Shown: positions 1 to 7,118, counted from the first letter of the stretch. The stretch: DNA of 13,125 nt from Nitrospirota bacterium (GCA_021795275.1 JAJYPO010000052.1:1-13125); one strand, 5' to 3'. The notes: generated by a model from the letters alone, not told the origin. Numbers and translations are program-made.

Positions 1-1793
1 CTAAGACGCCGGATTTCCTCGACGGTGGTCGCCTCCTCCGGTCCCTTGTCGGCCCGGGGGCCCGAAACCATCCGGGGGAATCGGAGGGCGTAGCCCTCCT
101 CTTCTCCCTCTTCCCGTCCGGCCAGATGGACGGGGGAGCGAGTCAGTTCGTCGGCCAGGACGGTCACGACGATTTTTGGTAAGACCCAGAAATCCGGCAC
201 AAGGCCGGAACGAACTCCGGAAGGAGGTTCAGGGACCCGCAGGTCGTCCAGCATCTCCCTGAGCTCCTTCCACTTTTCTTCCGTCAGTCCCGAGCCGATG
301 CGCGCCACGGACAGATACTCCCCCTTCTCTGGGTCGAATACCGCACCCAGGACCGCTCCGATTCCAAGGCGGGTCCGGAGACCCTTTCCCCGGTAGTACC
401 CGATCAGAACCAGATCGACGGTATCGGAAAGGGATCCCTTGTAAGAACGCTTGAGCTTGATCCAGTTGAAATTCCGGGAACCGGCGGTATAAACGCCGTC
501 GAGCCGCTTGGCGATGATCCCTTCAAACCCTTCCTCCACCACTTCGTCGAAAAAGAGATCGATCGTATGGGGGTCGTCCGTTTCAATCAGGCGCGAGGCT
601 CCGAATACCTGGTCCGGAGGGATCTCCCGCTCTGAGAGTTTTCTTCGATGGACCGGGAATATCTCCTCCAGAAGGCGTCGACGCTCGGAAAATGGACGCT
701 CCATGACCGGCTCTCCATCCAGAAAGAGCAGGTCGAAGACGAGACACTTGAGGGGGATCTCCTCGGATTTTTCGAGGATGTTGTGCTTTCTCTTCCGGGT
801 AATAGTGACCTGGAAAGGGTGATAGGAATCATTTTCCCCGTCATACCCAAGGGCTTCCCCCTCGAAAATCGCCGACCGGCTACCCAGAATCGTCCGGGCC
901 TCATTGACCAACTCGGGGAACATGCCGGTCGTTTCCTCCAGATTCCGGGAAAAGACCCTGACATGGGATCCGTCACAATGGATCTGGCAACGAAATCCGT
1001 CATACTTCGATTCGACAGCGGCACGGCCAAGCTTTTCGATGATTTCGGCTCCGGAGCCCAGCCGTTCGCAAAGAGCCATCCGGATGGGATAGCCGACGGA
1101 TGGACGGATGGTCCCGAGACCCTCGAGCCCCTCACGACGAAGAACCTCCCCCACCCTGCCAAGGTCGGAACAAAGATTGTAGGCCCCTTCGACCTTTTGC
1201 CGGACGACCTTCATCTCCGACTTCCAGAGCTTCTCCTCTGCCTCAGGCGTCTCGAGAACGGTCCGGGCCAGAGCGTCGACGATGGTGGAGTCTCCGACTC
1301 CGAGCCGAAGACGCCCCATGACGAAACGGGCCAGATAGCGTGAGGAAAGTGGGGAAACGGCACGAAACAAAGAGGCCAGGCGCGAAATTTTCTCCTCCTG
1401 GGACCCGGATCCGCTCTGACGCGAAATCTGAAGAAGTGCGTCGTAAATCTCCGACAGATCCATGTGCCCGTGCGCCCGACCCATTTTAAGACGCTCGGCA
1501 AGAAGGCCAGGATCTCCCGACTCTGCCAGTAGAGCGGTCAGATCCGACGGGTTGCCTTCCCCTTCCGTCTGATCCAGTGCCCGCTCCATGGCTTTAAGGA
1601 GGAGTCGGGAGGCCATCCCCATCGGTTCTCCCGCAAAGGGCGGGAGCAGCTGACCCTGGACCATGTAAAGCGCAGGGGGAGTCTCGGAGGGGGTCAGTTC
1701 GGCCAAAAAGCCGGAAAGCTGTTTCGCCAGCTCGAGCCGTCCTGACGTCCCTTCCATCCGGGAGAGATATTCCGAAAAGAGGTCAAACTTCAA
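1..1793 (-). CDS. ATP-dependent DNA ligase (LIG1/archaeal-type), 3' end cut by window edge
   Basis: It seals nicks in duplex DNA through an enzyme-AMP intermediate. Translating the minus strand gives 597 residues with no stop. The visible C-terminus, with LRFPRM and ATTVEEIRRL, matches the usual family ending, so probably only a few residues are missing. Seen: an N-terminal DNA-binding region (about 1-240), motif I SKYDGFR with the adenylated lysine K263, motif III FEGEALG around 311-316, FDLLFLDGE, motif IV EGIIAKRLD, and motif V WIKLK (K446, K448), then an OB-fold region. The start chosen is TTG at 1793, five bases after GGAGG within 1798-1803; a tandem TTG precedes it and an in-frame TAG lies just upstream. 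The next in-frame ATG (1757) has no comparable ribosome site and would drop 12 residues. It is divergent from the lipoprotein gene. No Ku, LigD-type polymerase or nuclease domain is visible. Family call is very secure; the cellular role (repair versus replication backup) is not. Confidence 0.95.
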   Translation of the reverse strand, partial: MKFDLFSEYLSRMEGTSGRLELAKQLSGFLAELTPSETPPALYMVQGQLLPPFAGEPMGMASRLLLKAMERALDQTEGEGNPSDLTALLAESGDPGLLAERLKMGRAHGHMDLSEIYDALLQISRQSGSGSQEEKISRLASLFRAVSPLSSRYLARFVMGRLRLGVGDSTIVDALARTVLETPEAEEKLWKSEMKVVRQKVEGAYNLCSDLGRVGEVLRREGLEGLGTIRPSVGYPIRMALCERLGSGAEIIEKLGRAAVESKYDGFRCQIHCDGSHVRVFSRNLEETTGMFPELVNEARTILGSRSAIFEGEALGYDGENDSYHPFQVTITRKRKHNILEKSEEIPLKCLVFDLLFLDGEPVMERPFSERRRLLEEIFPVHRRKLSEREIPPDQVFGASRLIETDDPHTIDLFFDEVVEEGFEGIIAKRLDGVYTAGSRNFNWIKLKRSYKGSLSDTVDLVLIGYYRGKGLRTRLGIGAVLGAVFDPEKGEYLSVARIGSGLTEEKWKELREMLDDLRVPEPPSGVRSGLVPDFWVLPKIVVTVLADELTRSPVHLAGREEGEEEGYALRFPRMVSGPRADKGPEEATTVEEIRRL

Positions 1794-1840
1794 CAAACCC
1801 TCCGAAAAATGATGCTATTTGACTGAAAAATCCAGGGTCT

Positions 1841-1870
1841 TTCCCATCGGAACGGGGGTTGGTGTATGAT
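1841..1870 (+). promoter_or_regulatory. Possible sigma70-type promoter for the lipoprotein gene
   Basis: A good -10 hexamer TATGAT lies at 1865-1870, about 50 bases before the ATG at 1921. The best -35 at a normal distance is the poor TTCCCA at 1841-1846 (18-base spacer). A better-looking TTGACT at 1819-1824 is too far upstream to pair with it. The -10 is convincing and the -35 is not. Confidence 0.35.
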
Positions 1871-1920
1871 AGTCTAGAAGAATTTCCGGGCAACGACCCA
1901 CCCTTCAATAGGAGTTCTCC

Positions 1921-2373
1921 ATGCATCCGACTCTCCGTTCTTCTGTCCTGTCCTTGTCCGTTGGACTCCTTCTTGCGGGCCTTTCGGGTTGCGCCTTCAA
2001 TTTCGGAGGACAGACCATCGGAGGAAGTGACCCGGCATCCACGTCGTCATCGGCCTCCACGCCCCCTCCTGCACAGCCAAATCCGGCATCAGCGGCTCTC
2101 TCATCCGGCTCGCCGCTTGGAAATATAGGCCCCCTCGGTCTTGCTCCGCTCGGCAACGACCAAAGTCCCCGGTCGCAGCTCCTGAATGAAGGGACCCTCG
2201 GCTATTTTCTGGACCATCTCTTTGGGGGGAACAATCCCCGGATCTCTCAGGAATTTCTGCCCCCGCCGACATACGGGACAACGACGGCAGGCGGCGTTCC
2301 GGGCGGCCTCTGGCCGGGGAACTGGTGGATTGAAGGACAGGGAGGGGGATACAATCTGGTCCACCTCCCCTAG
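1921..2373 (+). CDS. Small Ser/Pro/Gly-rich lipoprotein of unknown function
   Basis: A 150-residue protein with a type II signal peptide: a hydrophobic stretch (about 9-20) followed by the lipobox LSGC, giving Cys24 as the lipidated residue. Alanine follows the cysteine rather than aspartate, which in the usual Lol sorting rule favours the outer membrane. After the cysteine comes a Ser/Thr/Pro/Ala-rich linker (about 37-62), then a Gly/Pro/Asn-rich part ending in a Trp-containing segment (GLWPGNWW). I recognise no enzymatic motif or named family. The ATG is preceded by AGGAG (1910-1914) with a six-base spacer. It is divergent from the DNA ligase, convergent with the LTxxQ protein, and close to lnt, the enzyme that would complete its acylation. 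The lipoprotein call is well supported; the function is unknown. Confidence 0.85.
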   Translation: MHPTLRSSVLSLSVGLLLAGLSGCAFNFGGQTIGGSDPASTSSSASTPPPAQPNPASAALSSGSPLGNIGPLGLAPLGNDQSPRSQLLNEGTLGYFLDHLFGGNNPRISQEFLPPPTYGTTTAGGVPGGLWPGNWWIEGQGGGYNLVHLP

Positions 2374-2392
2374 GGACCTCGGGGGAAAAGGT
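2358..2392 (+). terminator. Candidate hairpin at the end of the lipoprotein gene
   Basis: The end of the lipoprotein gene and the 20-base gap to the convergent gene contain GGTCC (2358-2362) and its complement GGACC (2374-2378). An alternative pairing uses CCCC (2367-2370) with GGGG (2381-2384). The downstream + strand is pyrimidine-rich but has no clean T run. It could end one or both converging transcripts, but the support is weak. Confidence 0.25.
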
Positions 2393-2393
2393 C

Positions 2394-2927
2394 TTACTTC
2401 TTTCCCTTAGACGGAGACGGGGACGATTCGAGGGCTTTCGCCGCAAGGATGTGCGCCCATTCGGCCTTGGCCTGATCCCATTGAGATTGATTCAGAATGG
2501 TTTGAACCCGGTAGAGGCTTTTGATGGCATGATAGGTCAGCTCTCCCCGGAGATTGCTGATCTCGCCGATGGCGGGCTTGATTTTCGAAAGATCGATCGG
2601 ATACTTCCCGACCTCCTTGCCGAGAATCTTGGCGTTGCGCTCGATGCGCCGGCCGACTTCGGCGCTCTTTCCCCTGAAATCCCCCTGAACCTCTTTGAGT
2701 GCGGCCACCTGGGTGGAGGTCAGGTGAAGATCCTTTGCCTGTGCGGGAATCCATGACAAAAACAGGTCCGTCGAAATCACGCTGGACTGAAAAGCGCCAA
2801 GATCACCCGCCCCCGCAGGACCCGGGGCCCAGACAAGGGCTGCCACAAACAGGATCCCGCCGAAAAGTGCGCCAAAACTCCTCTTCCGTTTGACTCCCTC
2901 TCTTCCAGACCCTTCTTTCCGCACCAT
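2394..2927 (-). CDS. Exported LTxxQ-motif (Spy/CpxP-like) protein
   Basis: A 177-residue protein with a basic N-terminus, a hydrophobic core (about 18-34) and a likely signal peptidase I site after AGA at residue 40, so the mature form should be periplasmic. The mature part looks helical and carries the family signature LTSTQ at 69-73 and a second related LNQSQ at 145-149, separated by a charged helix-rich stretch. This is the pattern of Spy/CpxP-type periplasmic chaperones and metal-stress proteins, which bind unfolded proteins or metals. A GTG at 2933 would add two residues. I prefer ATG 2927 because the purine-rich GGGGAAGAG is nine bases upstream of it and only three from the GTG. It is divergent from lnt, and no metal-binding His/Cys cluster is seen. 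The family call is fairly secure; chaperone activity is inferred. Confidence 0.75.
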   Translation of the reverse strand: MVRKEGSGREGVKRKRSFGALFGGILFVAALVWAPGPAGAGDLGAFQSSVISTDLFLSWIPAQAKDLHLTSTQVAALKEVQGDFRGKSAEVGRRIERNAKILGKEVGKYPIDLSKIKPAIGEISNLRGELTYHAIKSLYRVQTILNQSQWDQAKAEWAHILAAKALESSPSPSKGKK

Positions 2928-3072
2928 GTCCACAGGCTCTTCCCCGGTCTAAATTGTGAATGATCCAAAACCGCAGCGGAATGGCAGAACCGCGTGATGT
3001 TTCATTATCTTGAAATTCACACCCGAAATCCACAGATCCGGAACATAAACATTCTCCGAGGGATGTCCCGCA

Positions 3073-3101
3073 TTGCGACCGACCTCCCTCCGTGGTACTC
3101 T
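3073..3101 (+). promoter_or_regulatory. Extended -10 promoter for lnt, predicting a leaderless mRNA
   Basis: TTGCGA (3073-3078), a 17-base spacer, then TACTCT (3096-3101), preceded by TGG so that the -10 is of the extended TGn type. Transcription would start about seven bases after the -10, at or next to the A of the ATG at 3108. No Shine-Dalgarno sequence lies before that ATG, which agrees with a leaderless start. Confidence 0.5.
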
Positions 3102-3107
3102 CCCCCC

Positions 3108-4802
3108 ATGTCCCTCCCCAGAGCTTTCCGCAATCCGACTCCTGTTTCATCAGCCTGGTCTTTCAGGCTTCCCTTATTCCTCCTTTCCGGAGCCATATTC
3201 GGTCTTCTTTTCGACCAGAAGAAACTGACGGTCCCCTACTTCTGGATCATTTTTCCCGCCCTTCTCCCGTTCTTCCTTTTGAGGCCAGCCTCTCTCCGCC
3301 GCGGTTTTGCCGAGGGAATGGCCTTTGGCCTTGCGGCAAACCTCATCGGAATCCGCTGGCTTCTGGTGACCATGGGCGACTACGGACATCTGCCTCTTCC
3401 GCTTGCCTTCGGGGGACTCCTTCTCTTTTCCCTTTACCTGGCCCTTTTTCCTGCTTTTTTCAGAATGGGGACCCTTCTTCTGCCTCTCTGGAAAGAGGGA
3501 GGAGACGCGCTCTCTCCGCGAGCCCTCCTCCTGGCACCCGCGCTCTGGATTCTGTCCGAGGCCGGACGGACAGAAATTCTCACCGGCTTCCCCTGGAATC
3601 CTCTCGGATCTCTTCTCTTCGGCCATCGGGACCTTGCGCTCCCCGCACGACTTGTCGGAACGACCGGACTGTCATTTCTTGTGGCGGAGGGATCTCTTCT
3701 TCTGGCCTATGCATGGGAGGGCATTGCCCATATAGCATCCCTTGGAAAACCATCCGCCGGAAGAAGACTCTTTCTCCTTTTATCCTTTTTCGTACTCTGG
3801 AACATGGTGGGGCACAGGCTCTCCGGTGAAACAGAAAAAGAAAGGCATGACCAGATTCGCGTTGCACTGGTTCAGGGCAATATTCCACCGGACCAGAAAT
3901 GGTCAGCCGAACACCTGAAGGCCGATCTCTCCATCTACCGGAGCCTGAGCCAGCAGGGAATCGTCCATGGAGCGCACACTCTGATCTGGCCCGAAACGGC
4001 CCTGCCCGTCTTTTACAACAGCTCCCACCCGGTTCTTGCCCGGGATCTCGTCTCCCTTCTCTCTCCAGACAATGTTCTTGTCACAGGGTCCATAGGAGAA
4101 ATTCCCGACCCCGACCAGCCCATGGGCATCTCCTTCACAAACGCCGCCGTCCTCTTCGGACCCGACGGAAGGGTCCGCGCCGACTACGTGAAGCAGCACC
4201 TCGTTCCCTTCGGAGAGTTTTTGCCGCTACCAGCGATTTTCGGATGGCTTCGCCCCCTGCTAGGAGTGGCCGGAGACATGGCCAGGGGGGGGCGTCCCGG
4301 ACACTTCGATCTTCCGGGTGGTTTCTCCTTGTCCCCCATGATCTGCTATGAAGCCCTCTACCCCTCCCTCGTCCGCAAGGACCTCGGGACCAGCCGATTG
4401 CTGGGGGTCATTTCCGACGACGCCTGGTTTGGAGACACGAGCGCCCCCTACCAGCTTTTCCGGGAGTCAGCCATGCGGGCCCTGGAAAACGGGGTTCCCA
4501 TGCTCCGAGCCGCAAACACCGGCCTTTCCGGAGTTGTCCTTCCAGATGGAACCATCCTCATGCGAGGGCCGCTTTTCAAGCCCGCCCTTCTCGAGGGGAC
4601 TATACCCGTCCCGCGCCCGGGCCCCGGGGATGTGACCATTTATCGACGTTATGGGGAATGGATCCTCAAATTTTCACTGATGGGGGTTCTCTTCTTCTGG
4701 GGACTGCTCCCTATGAAAAAACGGCCAGCGTCCATCCGGCCCGAAGACATACCTCATGATTCCATTGATAAGAATCGACAAGAATCCACAAATCTGACTT
4801 GA
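3108..4802 (+). CDS. lnt: Apolipoprotein N-acyltransferase
   Basis: It transfers a fatty acyl chain from phospholipid to the free amino group of the lipidated cysteine, the last step of lipoprotein maturation in the inner membrane. From ATG 3108 the protein has 564 residues, somewhat longer than E. coli Lnt (about 512). The N-terminal half is strongly hydrophobic with several membrane segments and contains ILTGFPW. The carbon-nitrogen-hydrolase-type domain begins near VALVQGNIP and holds the expected triad: Glu296 in IWPETALP, Lys362 in VKQHLVPFGEF and Cys413 in MICYEALYP. A last membrane segment (WILKFSLMGVLFFWGLLP) precedes a charged tail. The frame stays open to an ATG at 2994 and another at 3063, but neither has a ribosome site, and the promoter at 3073-3101 lies inside that extension. 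I therefore choose 3108. It is followed by prfB, which has its own promoter. Confidence 0.95.
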   Translation: MSLPRAFRNPTPVSSAWSFRLPLFLLSGAIFGLLFDQKKLTVPYFWIIFPALLPFFLLRPASLRRGFAEGMAFGLAANLIGIRWLLVTMGDYGHLPLPLAFGGLLLFSLYLALFPAFFRMGTLLLPLWKEGGDALSPRALLLAPALWILSEAGRTEILTGFPWNPLGSLLFGHRDLALPARLVGTTGLSFLVAEGSLLLAYAWEGIAHIASLGKPSAGRRLFLLLSFFVLWNMVGHRLSGETEKERHDQIRVALVQGNIPPDQKWSAEHLKADLSIYRSLSQQGIVHGAHTLIWPETALPVFYNSSHPVLARDLVSLLSPDNVLVTGSIGEIPDPDQPMGISFTNAAVLFGPDGRVRADYVKQHLVPFGEFLPLPAIFGWLRPLLGVAGDMARGGRPGHFDLPGGFSLSPMICYEALYPSLVRKDLGTSRLLGVISDDAWFGDTSAPYQLFRESAMRALENGVPMLRAANTGLSGVVLPDGTILMRGPLFKPALLEGTIPVPRPGPGDVTIYRRYGEWILKFSLMGVLFFWGLLPMKKRPASIRPEDIPHDSIDKNRQESTNLT

Positions 4803-4813
4803 GCCCTTTTGCC

Positions 4814-4842
4814 TTGAGAGATCGCGGGAGCTCTGGTAGGAT
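4814..4842 (+). promoter_or_regulatory. Sigma70-type promoter for prfB
   Basis: TTGAGA (4814-4819), a 17-base spacer, then TAGGAT (4837-4842) preceded by TGG, an extended -10. It sits just after the lnt stop. The predicted start is near 4849, leaving a leader of roughly 38 bases before the prfB GTG. Confidence 0.6.
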
Positions 4843-4858
4843 CGGAATTCGGCAATCC

Positions 4859-4882
4859 ATGACTTCATTTTTGAAAGGATAG
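4859..4882 (+). other. Seven-codon leader ORF ending in the prfB ribosome site
   Basis: ATG at 4859 followed by six codons and TAG (peptide MTSFLKG). It starts about ten bases after the predicted transcription start and stops four bases before the prfB GTG. Its codons AAA GGA are also the prfB Shine-Dalgarno sequence. It has no ribosome site of its own. It may be chance, or it may couple translation to prfB. Confidence 0.2.
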
Positions 4883-4886
4883 CAAA

Positions 4887-6042
4887 GTGACACAGGGCCA
4901 TATCGACATCCAGGCATTGCGGGACGAATATCAGTCAAACCGGGAGCGACTCGATCAGCTTCGGAGGCATCTTTGACCCGGAACACCTGTCCCTGACACT
5001 TGAACAGCTCGAAGCCCAGACGGCTGACCCCGAGTTCTGGAAAAACGCCGAAAGGGCGACGCGTCTTCTGCGGGAAAAACGCCGGATCGAAAAAAGAAGG
5101 GATCTTGTTTCGGATCTCCGAAAACAGGAAGAAGAGATCGGATCGCTTCTCGAAATGGGAAGCGATCCGGATTTTCTCGCCGAGGCATCCCAGACCCTTC
5201 CCGTTTTCGTTCAGAAGATCGATCAGCTTGAGCTTGAGGAGATCCTTTCGGACGAGTATGCAGACAACCCCGCCATTATCGAGATTCATCCAGGAGCGGG
5301 AGGGACCGAGTCGCAGGACTGGGCACAGATGCTTCTCCGGATGTACCTTCGGTGGTGCGAAAGCCGGGGGCTCGAGGCCGTGGTCATCGATCTTCTTCCC
5401 GGAGACGAGGCAGGCATAAAGAGCGCCACGATCAGGGCGCGGGGAGAAAACGCCTTCGGCTTTCTCCAGGCCGAGAGCGGCGTTCACCGGCTCGTCCGGA
5501 TCTCTCCCTTCGATGCGGCAAAGCGCCGCCATACCTCATTTGCATCCGTCTTCGTCTATCCCGAAATCGAAGGAGACGTCACCGTCGAGATCCGGGATGA
5601 AGATATCCGGATTGACACCTTCCGGGCCTCCTCCGCCGGAGGACAGCACGTCAACAAAACCTCCTCAGCCGTTCGCCTGACCCACATGCCGACGGGAATC
5701 GTCATTTCAAGCCAGAACGAACGGTCCCAGATCCAGAACCGCGAAATGGCCTTCAAGGTTCTGCGGGCCCGTCTCTTCGAACTCGAGAGACAGAAAAAGA
5801 AAGAAGCACTGGACCAGATCTCAGGGGCCGGAAACAAAAAGGAAAACGCCTGGGGGAGCCAGATCCGATCCTATGTCCTGCAGCCCTACCAGATCGTCAA
5901 GGACCACCGGACCGGCATCGAGACCTCCCGGGTAGACGAAGTCCTGGACGGAAAACTCGACCTCTTCATCCGCGGGTACCTTCTCGCCCGCTGGGAAGGA
6001 AAGCTTTTTACCGGACGTGGAGAGGATCTTCCCGAAGTCTAA
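4887..6042 (+). CDS. prfB: Peptide chain release factor 2, made by programmed +1 frameshift
   Basis: RF2 recognises UGA and UAA stop codons and releases the finished peptide from the ribosome. Translation begins at GTG 4887 (AAGGA at 4875-4879, seven-base spacer). It runs 29 codons to CTT TGA at 4971-4976, then shifts +1 so that GAC (4975-4977) is read and continues 355 codons to TAA at 6040. The full product is about 384 residues, close to the usual RF2 length. In the shifted frame I see the N-terminal helical domain, GAGGTESQDWAQM, the codon-recognition tripeptide SPF in RISPFDAAKRRH, and the hydrolysis motif GGQ in SAGGQHVNKT. SPF rather than P(A/V)T identifies RF2, not RF1. Reading only the long downstream frame from GTG/ATG near 5155 would lose the whole N-terminal part. 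The upstream promoter suggests expression independent of lnt. The gene ends two bases from the convergent acetyltransferase gene. Confidence 0.97.
4963..4977 (+). promoter_or_regulatory. prfB +1 frameshift signal
   Basis: GGAGG (4963-4967), a three-base spacer, then CTT TGA C (4971-4977). This is the same architecture as the known E. coli prfB site: an internal Shine-Dalgarno-like element three bases before a slippery CTT and an in-frame TGA followed by C. When RF2 is scarce, termination at this TGA is slow and ribosomes slip, so RF2 controls its own synthesis. The mechanism is established for the family; here it is inferred from the conserved layout. Confidence 0.95.
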
Positions 6043-6044
6043 TA

Positions 6045-6560
6045 TCAGGAATTCCAGGGGGGCTTCCGCATGAACAGATCGAGGACTCCCTCGAACCCCC
6101 GGGCTCTCCAGGCCCGTGTCCGTGCCTCCTCCTTCCGGGCCATGACCTCGAGGACTTCGACCTGTTCCTTTTCGAACCACTCCATAAGTTTTTGAAAAAG
6201 GGCTTCCCCCATCCCAATCGCCCTTTTTTCGGGAATGACATACCAATGAAGGATGTTTCCAGCCCTGCGCGGCTCTCCATAGAGCCTGTCGTAGACCGAT
6301 CCCAGAATGAACCCGAACGGCAGACGGTCCGACCCGTCGAACGCAAGGAAGCCCCTGTAGGAATCCGGCTGGGCCATCATCCGGCCGAAAGCCGCCGCCG
6401 CCCGCCGGCGCCCGGTGGCCCCGGAAGAGAAGAATGGTGGCGCTTCCTCCTCCATCAGTCTGACCCAGAAGTCGGCCATGATTTCGACATCGGCCAAACC
6501 CGCCTCCACGATGTGCCAGGACCGGCTTTCTGCTCCTTCATCCGGGGCTTCCGCTTCCAA
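6045..6560 (-). CDS. GNAT-family N-acetyltransferase
   Basis: A 171-residue protein that should move an acetyl group from acetyl-CoA to an amine; the substrate is unknown. The GNAT fold is visible from RGFLAFDG (strand), FGFILGSVYDRL and HWYVIPEKRAIGMGEALFQKL. There, R113-A-I-G-M-G118 is the acetyl-CoA pyrophosphate-binding R-x-x-G-x-G loop, followed by a helix and a late AWRARGFEGVLDLFMRK segment typical of the last strands. I choose TTG 6560 because a strong AAGGAGG (6565-6571) lies four bases upstream. The frame is open further, to 6785, but that extension is unlike a GNAT N-terminus and would overlap the start of the divergent gene at 6735. Its stop is two bases from the prfB stop. Closeness to prfB does not by itself imply ribosomal protein acetylation. 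The family call is good; start moderately sure. Confidence 0.82.
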   Translation of the reverse strand: MEAEAPDEGAESRSWHIVEAGLADVEIMADFWVRLMEEEAPPFFSSGATGRRRAAAAFGRMMAQPDSYRGFLAFDGSDRLPFGFILGSVYDRLYGEPRRAGNILHWYVIPEKRAIGMGEALFQKLMEWFEKEQVEVLEVMARKEEARTRAWRARGFEGVLDLFMRKPPWNS

Positions 6561-6638
6561 GATTCCTCCTTGAGGTGCGATCTTCCCTGGTTCCTCTACT
6601 TCGCCGAATCTCACGAAGACCTTATCAGAACACGAGGC

Positions 6639-6668
6639 TTGACTCCAGTCGCCAAATTCGGAAACATA
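6639..6668 (+). promoter_or_regulatory. Possible promoter for the membrane-anchored ORF at 6735
   Basis: A strong -35 match TTGACT (6639-6644) is followed after 18 bases by AACATA (6663-6668), a weak -10. The predicted start near 6675 would place the hairpin at 6674-6702 at the very 5' end of the mRNA. The -35 is good and the -10 poor. Confidence 0.3.
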
Positions 6669-6673
6669 GACAA

Positions 6674-6702
6674 GGCAGGCCTTTTCATTATGAGGACCTG
6701 CC
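6674..6702. repeat. Intergenic inverted repeat (hairpin)
   Basis: GGCAGG-CCT (6674-6682) pairs with AGG-A-CCTGCC (6693-6702), giving nine base pairs with one bulged A at 6696 and a ten-base loop. It lies between the divergent acetyltransferase and membrane-protein genes, about 20 bases before the ribosome site (AAGGA, 6722-6726) of the latter. There is no T run next to it, so it is more likely a leader structure or protein-binding site than an intrinsic terminator. Confidence 0.5.
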
Positions 6703-6734
6703 CCGATACAAACCCCTGACCAAGGACAATCCCG

Positions 6735-7118
6735 GTGGGCTTTTTCTCCAGAAGCGACAGCTCCAGCTGGTCCGCAGCCTTTCAAAGTTTCACAAAACAG
6801 TTCGTGGCGATGGTCACCCTTGCCGTTCTCCTGTTGACTGCCGCAGGTTTTTATGGCTCACATGAACTTAAATCCAGAGAATTTCAAAGCAGGCTGGTCA
6901 CAAGCACTCACCTCCTGAAAATCGGAACCTTCCCTACCTACAACGAGGCTCTGGGAGCCCTTGAGCGAAGGATCCCCGGCTCGCTCAAGATCTTTCCCTA
7001 TTCCTCCGATACGACAATATGGTTCGGGAGGTTGGCCCTTTTCGGGGCCGCCTTTCCCGATGCCAGAGGGGTGATCCGGAAAGACTCCTCCGGATACACC
7101 CTCTACGAGGAGGATTGA
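6735..7118 (+). CDS. Small membrane-anchored protein, unknown function
   Basis: A 127-residue protein starting at GTG, with AAGGA (6722-6726) eight bases upstream. A short Ser-rich N-terminus is followed by one hydrophobic segment at about 23-40 (FVAMVTLAVLLLTAAGFY). The remaining 85 or so residues are polar and probably lie outside the inner membrane. They include a predicted helix with TYNEALGALERRIPGSLKIFPY, then WFGRLALFGAAFPDARG, and an acidic end. The hydrophobic stretch could be a signal anchor or an uncleaved signal peptide; no lipobox or clear cleavage site is seen. I recognise no family. It is divergent from the acetyltransferase and lies 103 bases before the LON-domain gene on the same strand, so co-transcription is possible. 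The credible ribosome site and membrane segment make it likely to be a real gene. Confidence 0.6.
   Translation: MGFFSRSDSSSWSAAFQSFTKQFVAMVTLAVLLLTAAGFYGSHELKSREFQSRLVTSTHLLKIGTFPTYNEALGALERRIPGSLKIFPYSSDTTIWFGRLALFGAAFPDARGVIRKDSSGYTLYEED

Noticed and set aside
648..1343. Long plus-strand open frame of about 231 codons inside the ligase region
   Set aside because: It is antisense to the DNA ligase, whose minus-strand translation carries all the ligase motifs. No family features were seen in the plus-strand product.
3899..4351. Several plus- and minus-strand open frames of about 100-150 codons within lnt, guaB and guaA
   Set aside because: All overlap genes with full sets of catalytic motifs, have arginine-, proline- or serine-heavy composition typical of shadow frames, and lack ribosome sites.
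6561..6785. N-terminal extension of the acetyltransferase to 6785
   Set aside because: The extension overlaps the start of the divergent gene at 6735 and does not resemble a GNAT N-terminus. The strong AAGGAGG directly precedes TTG 6560.
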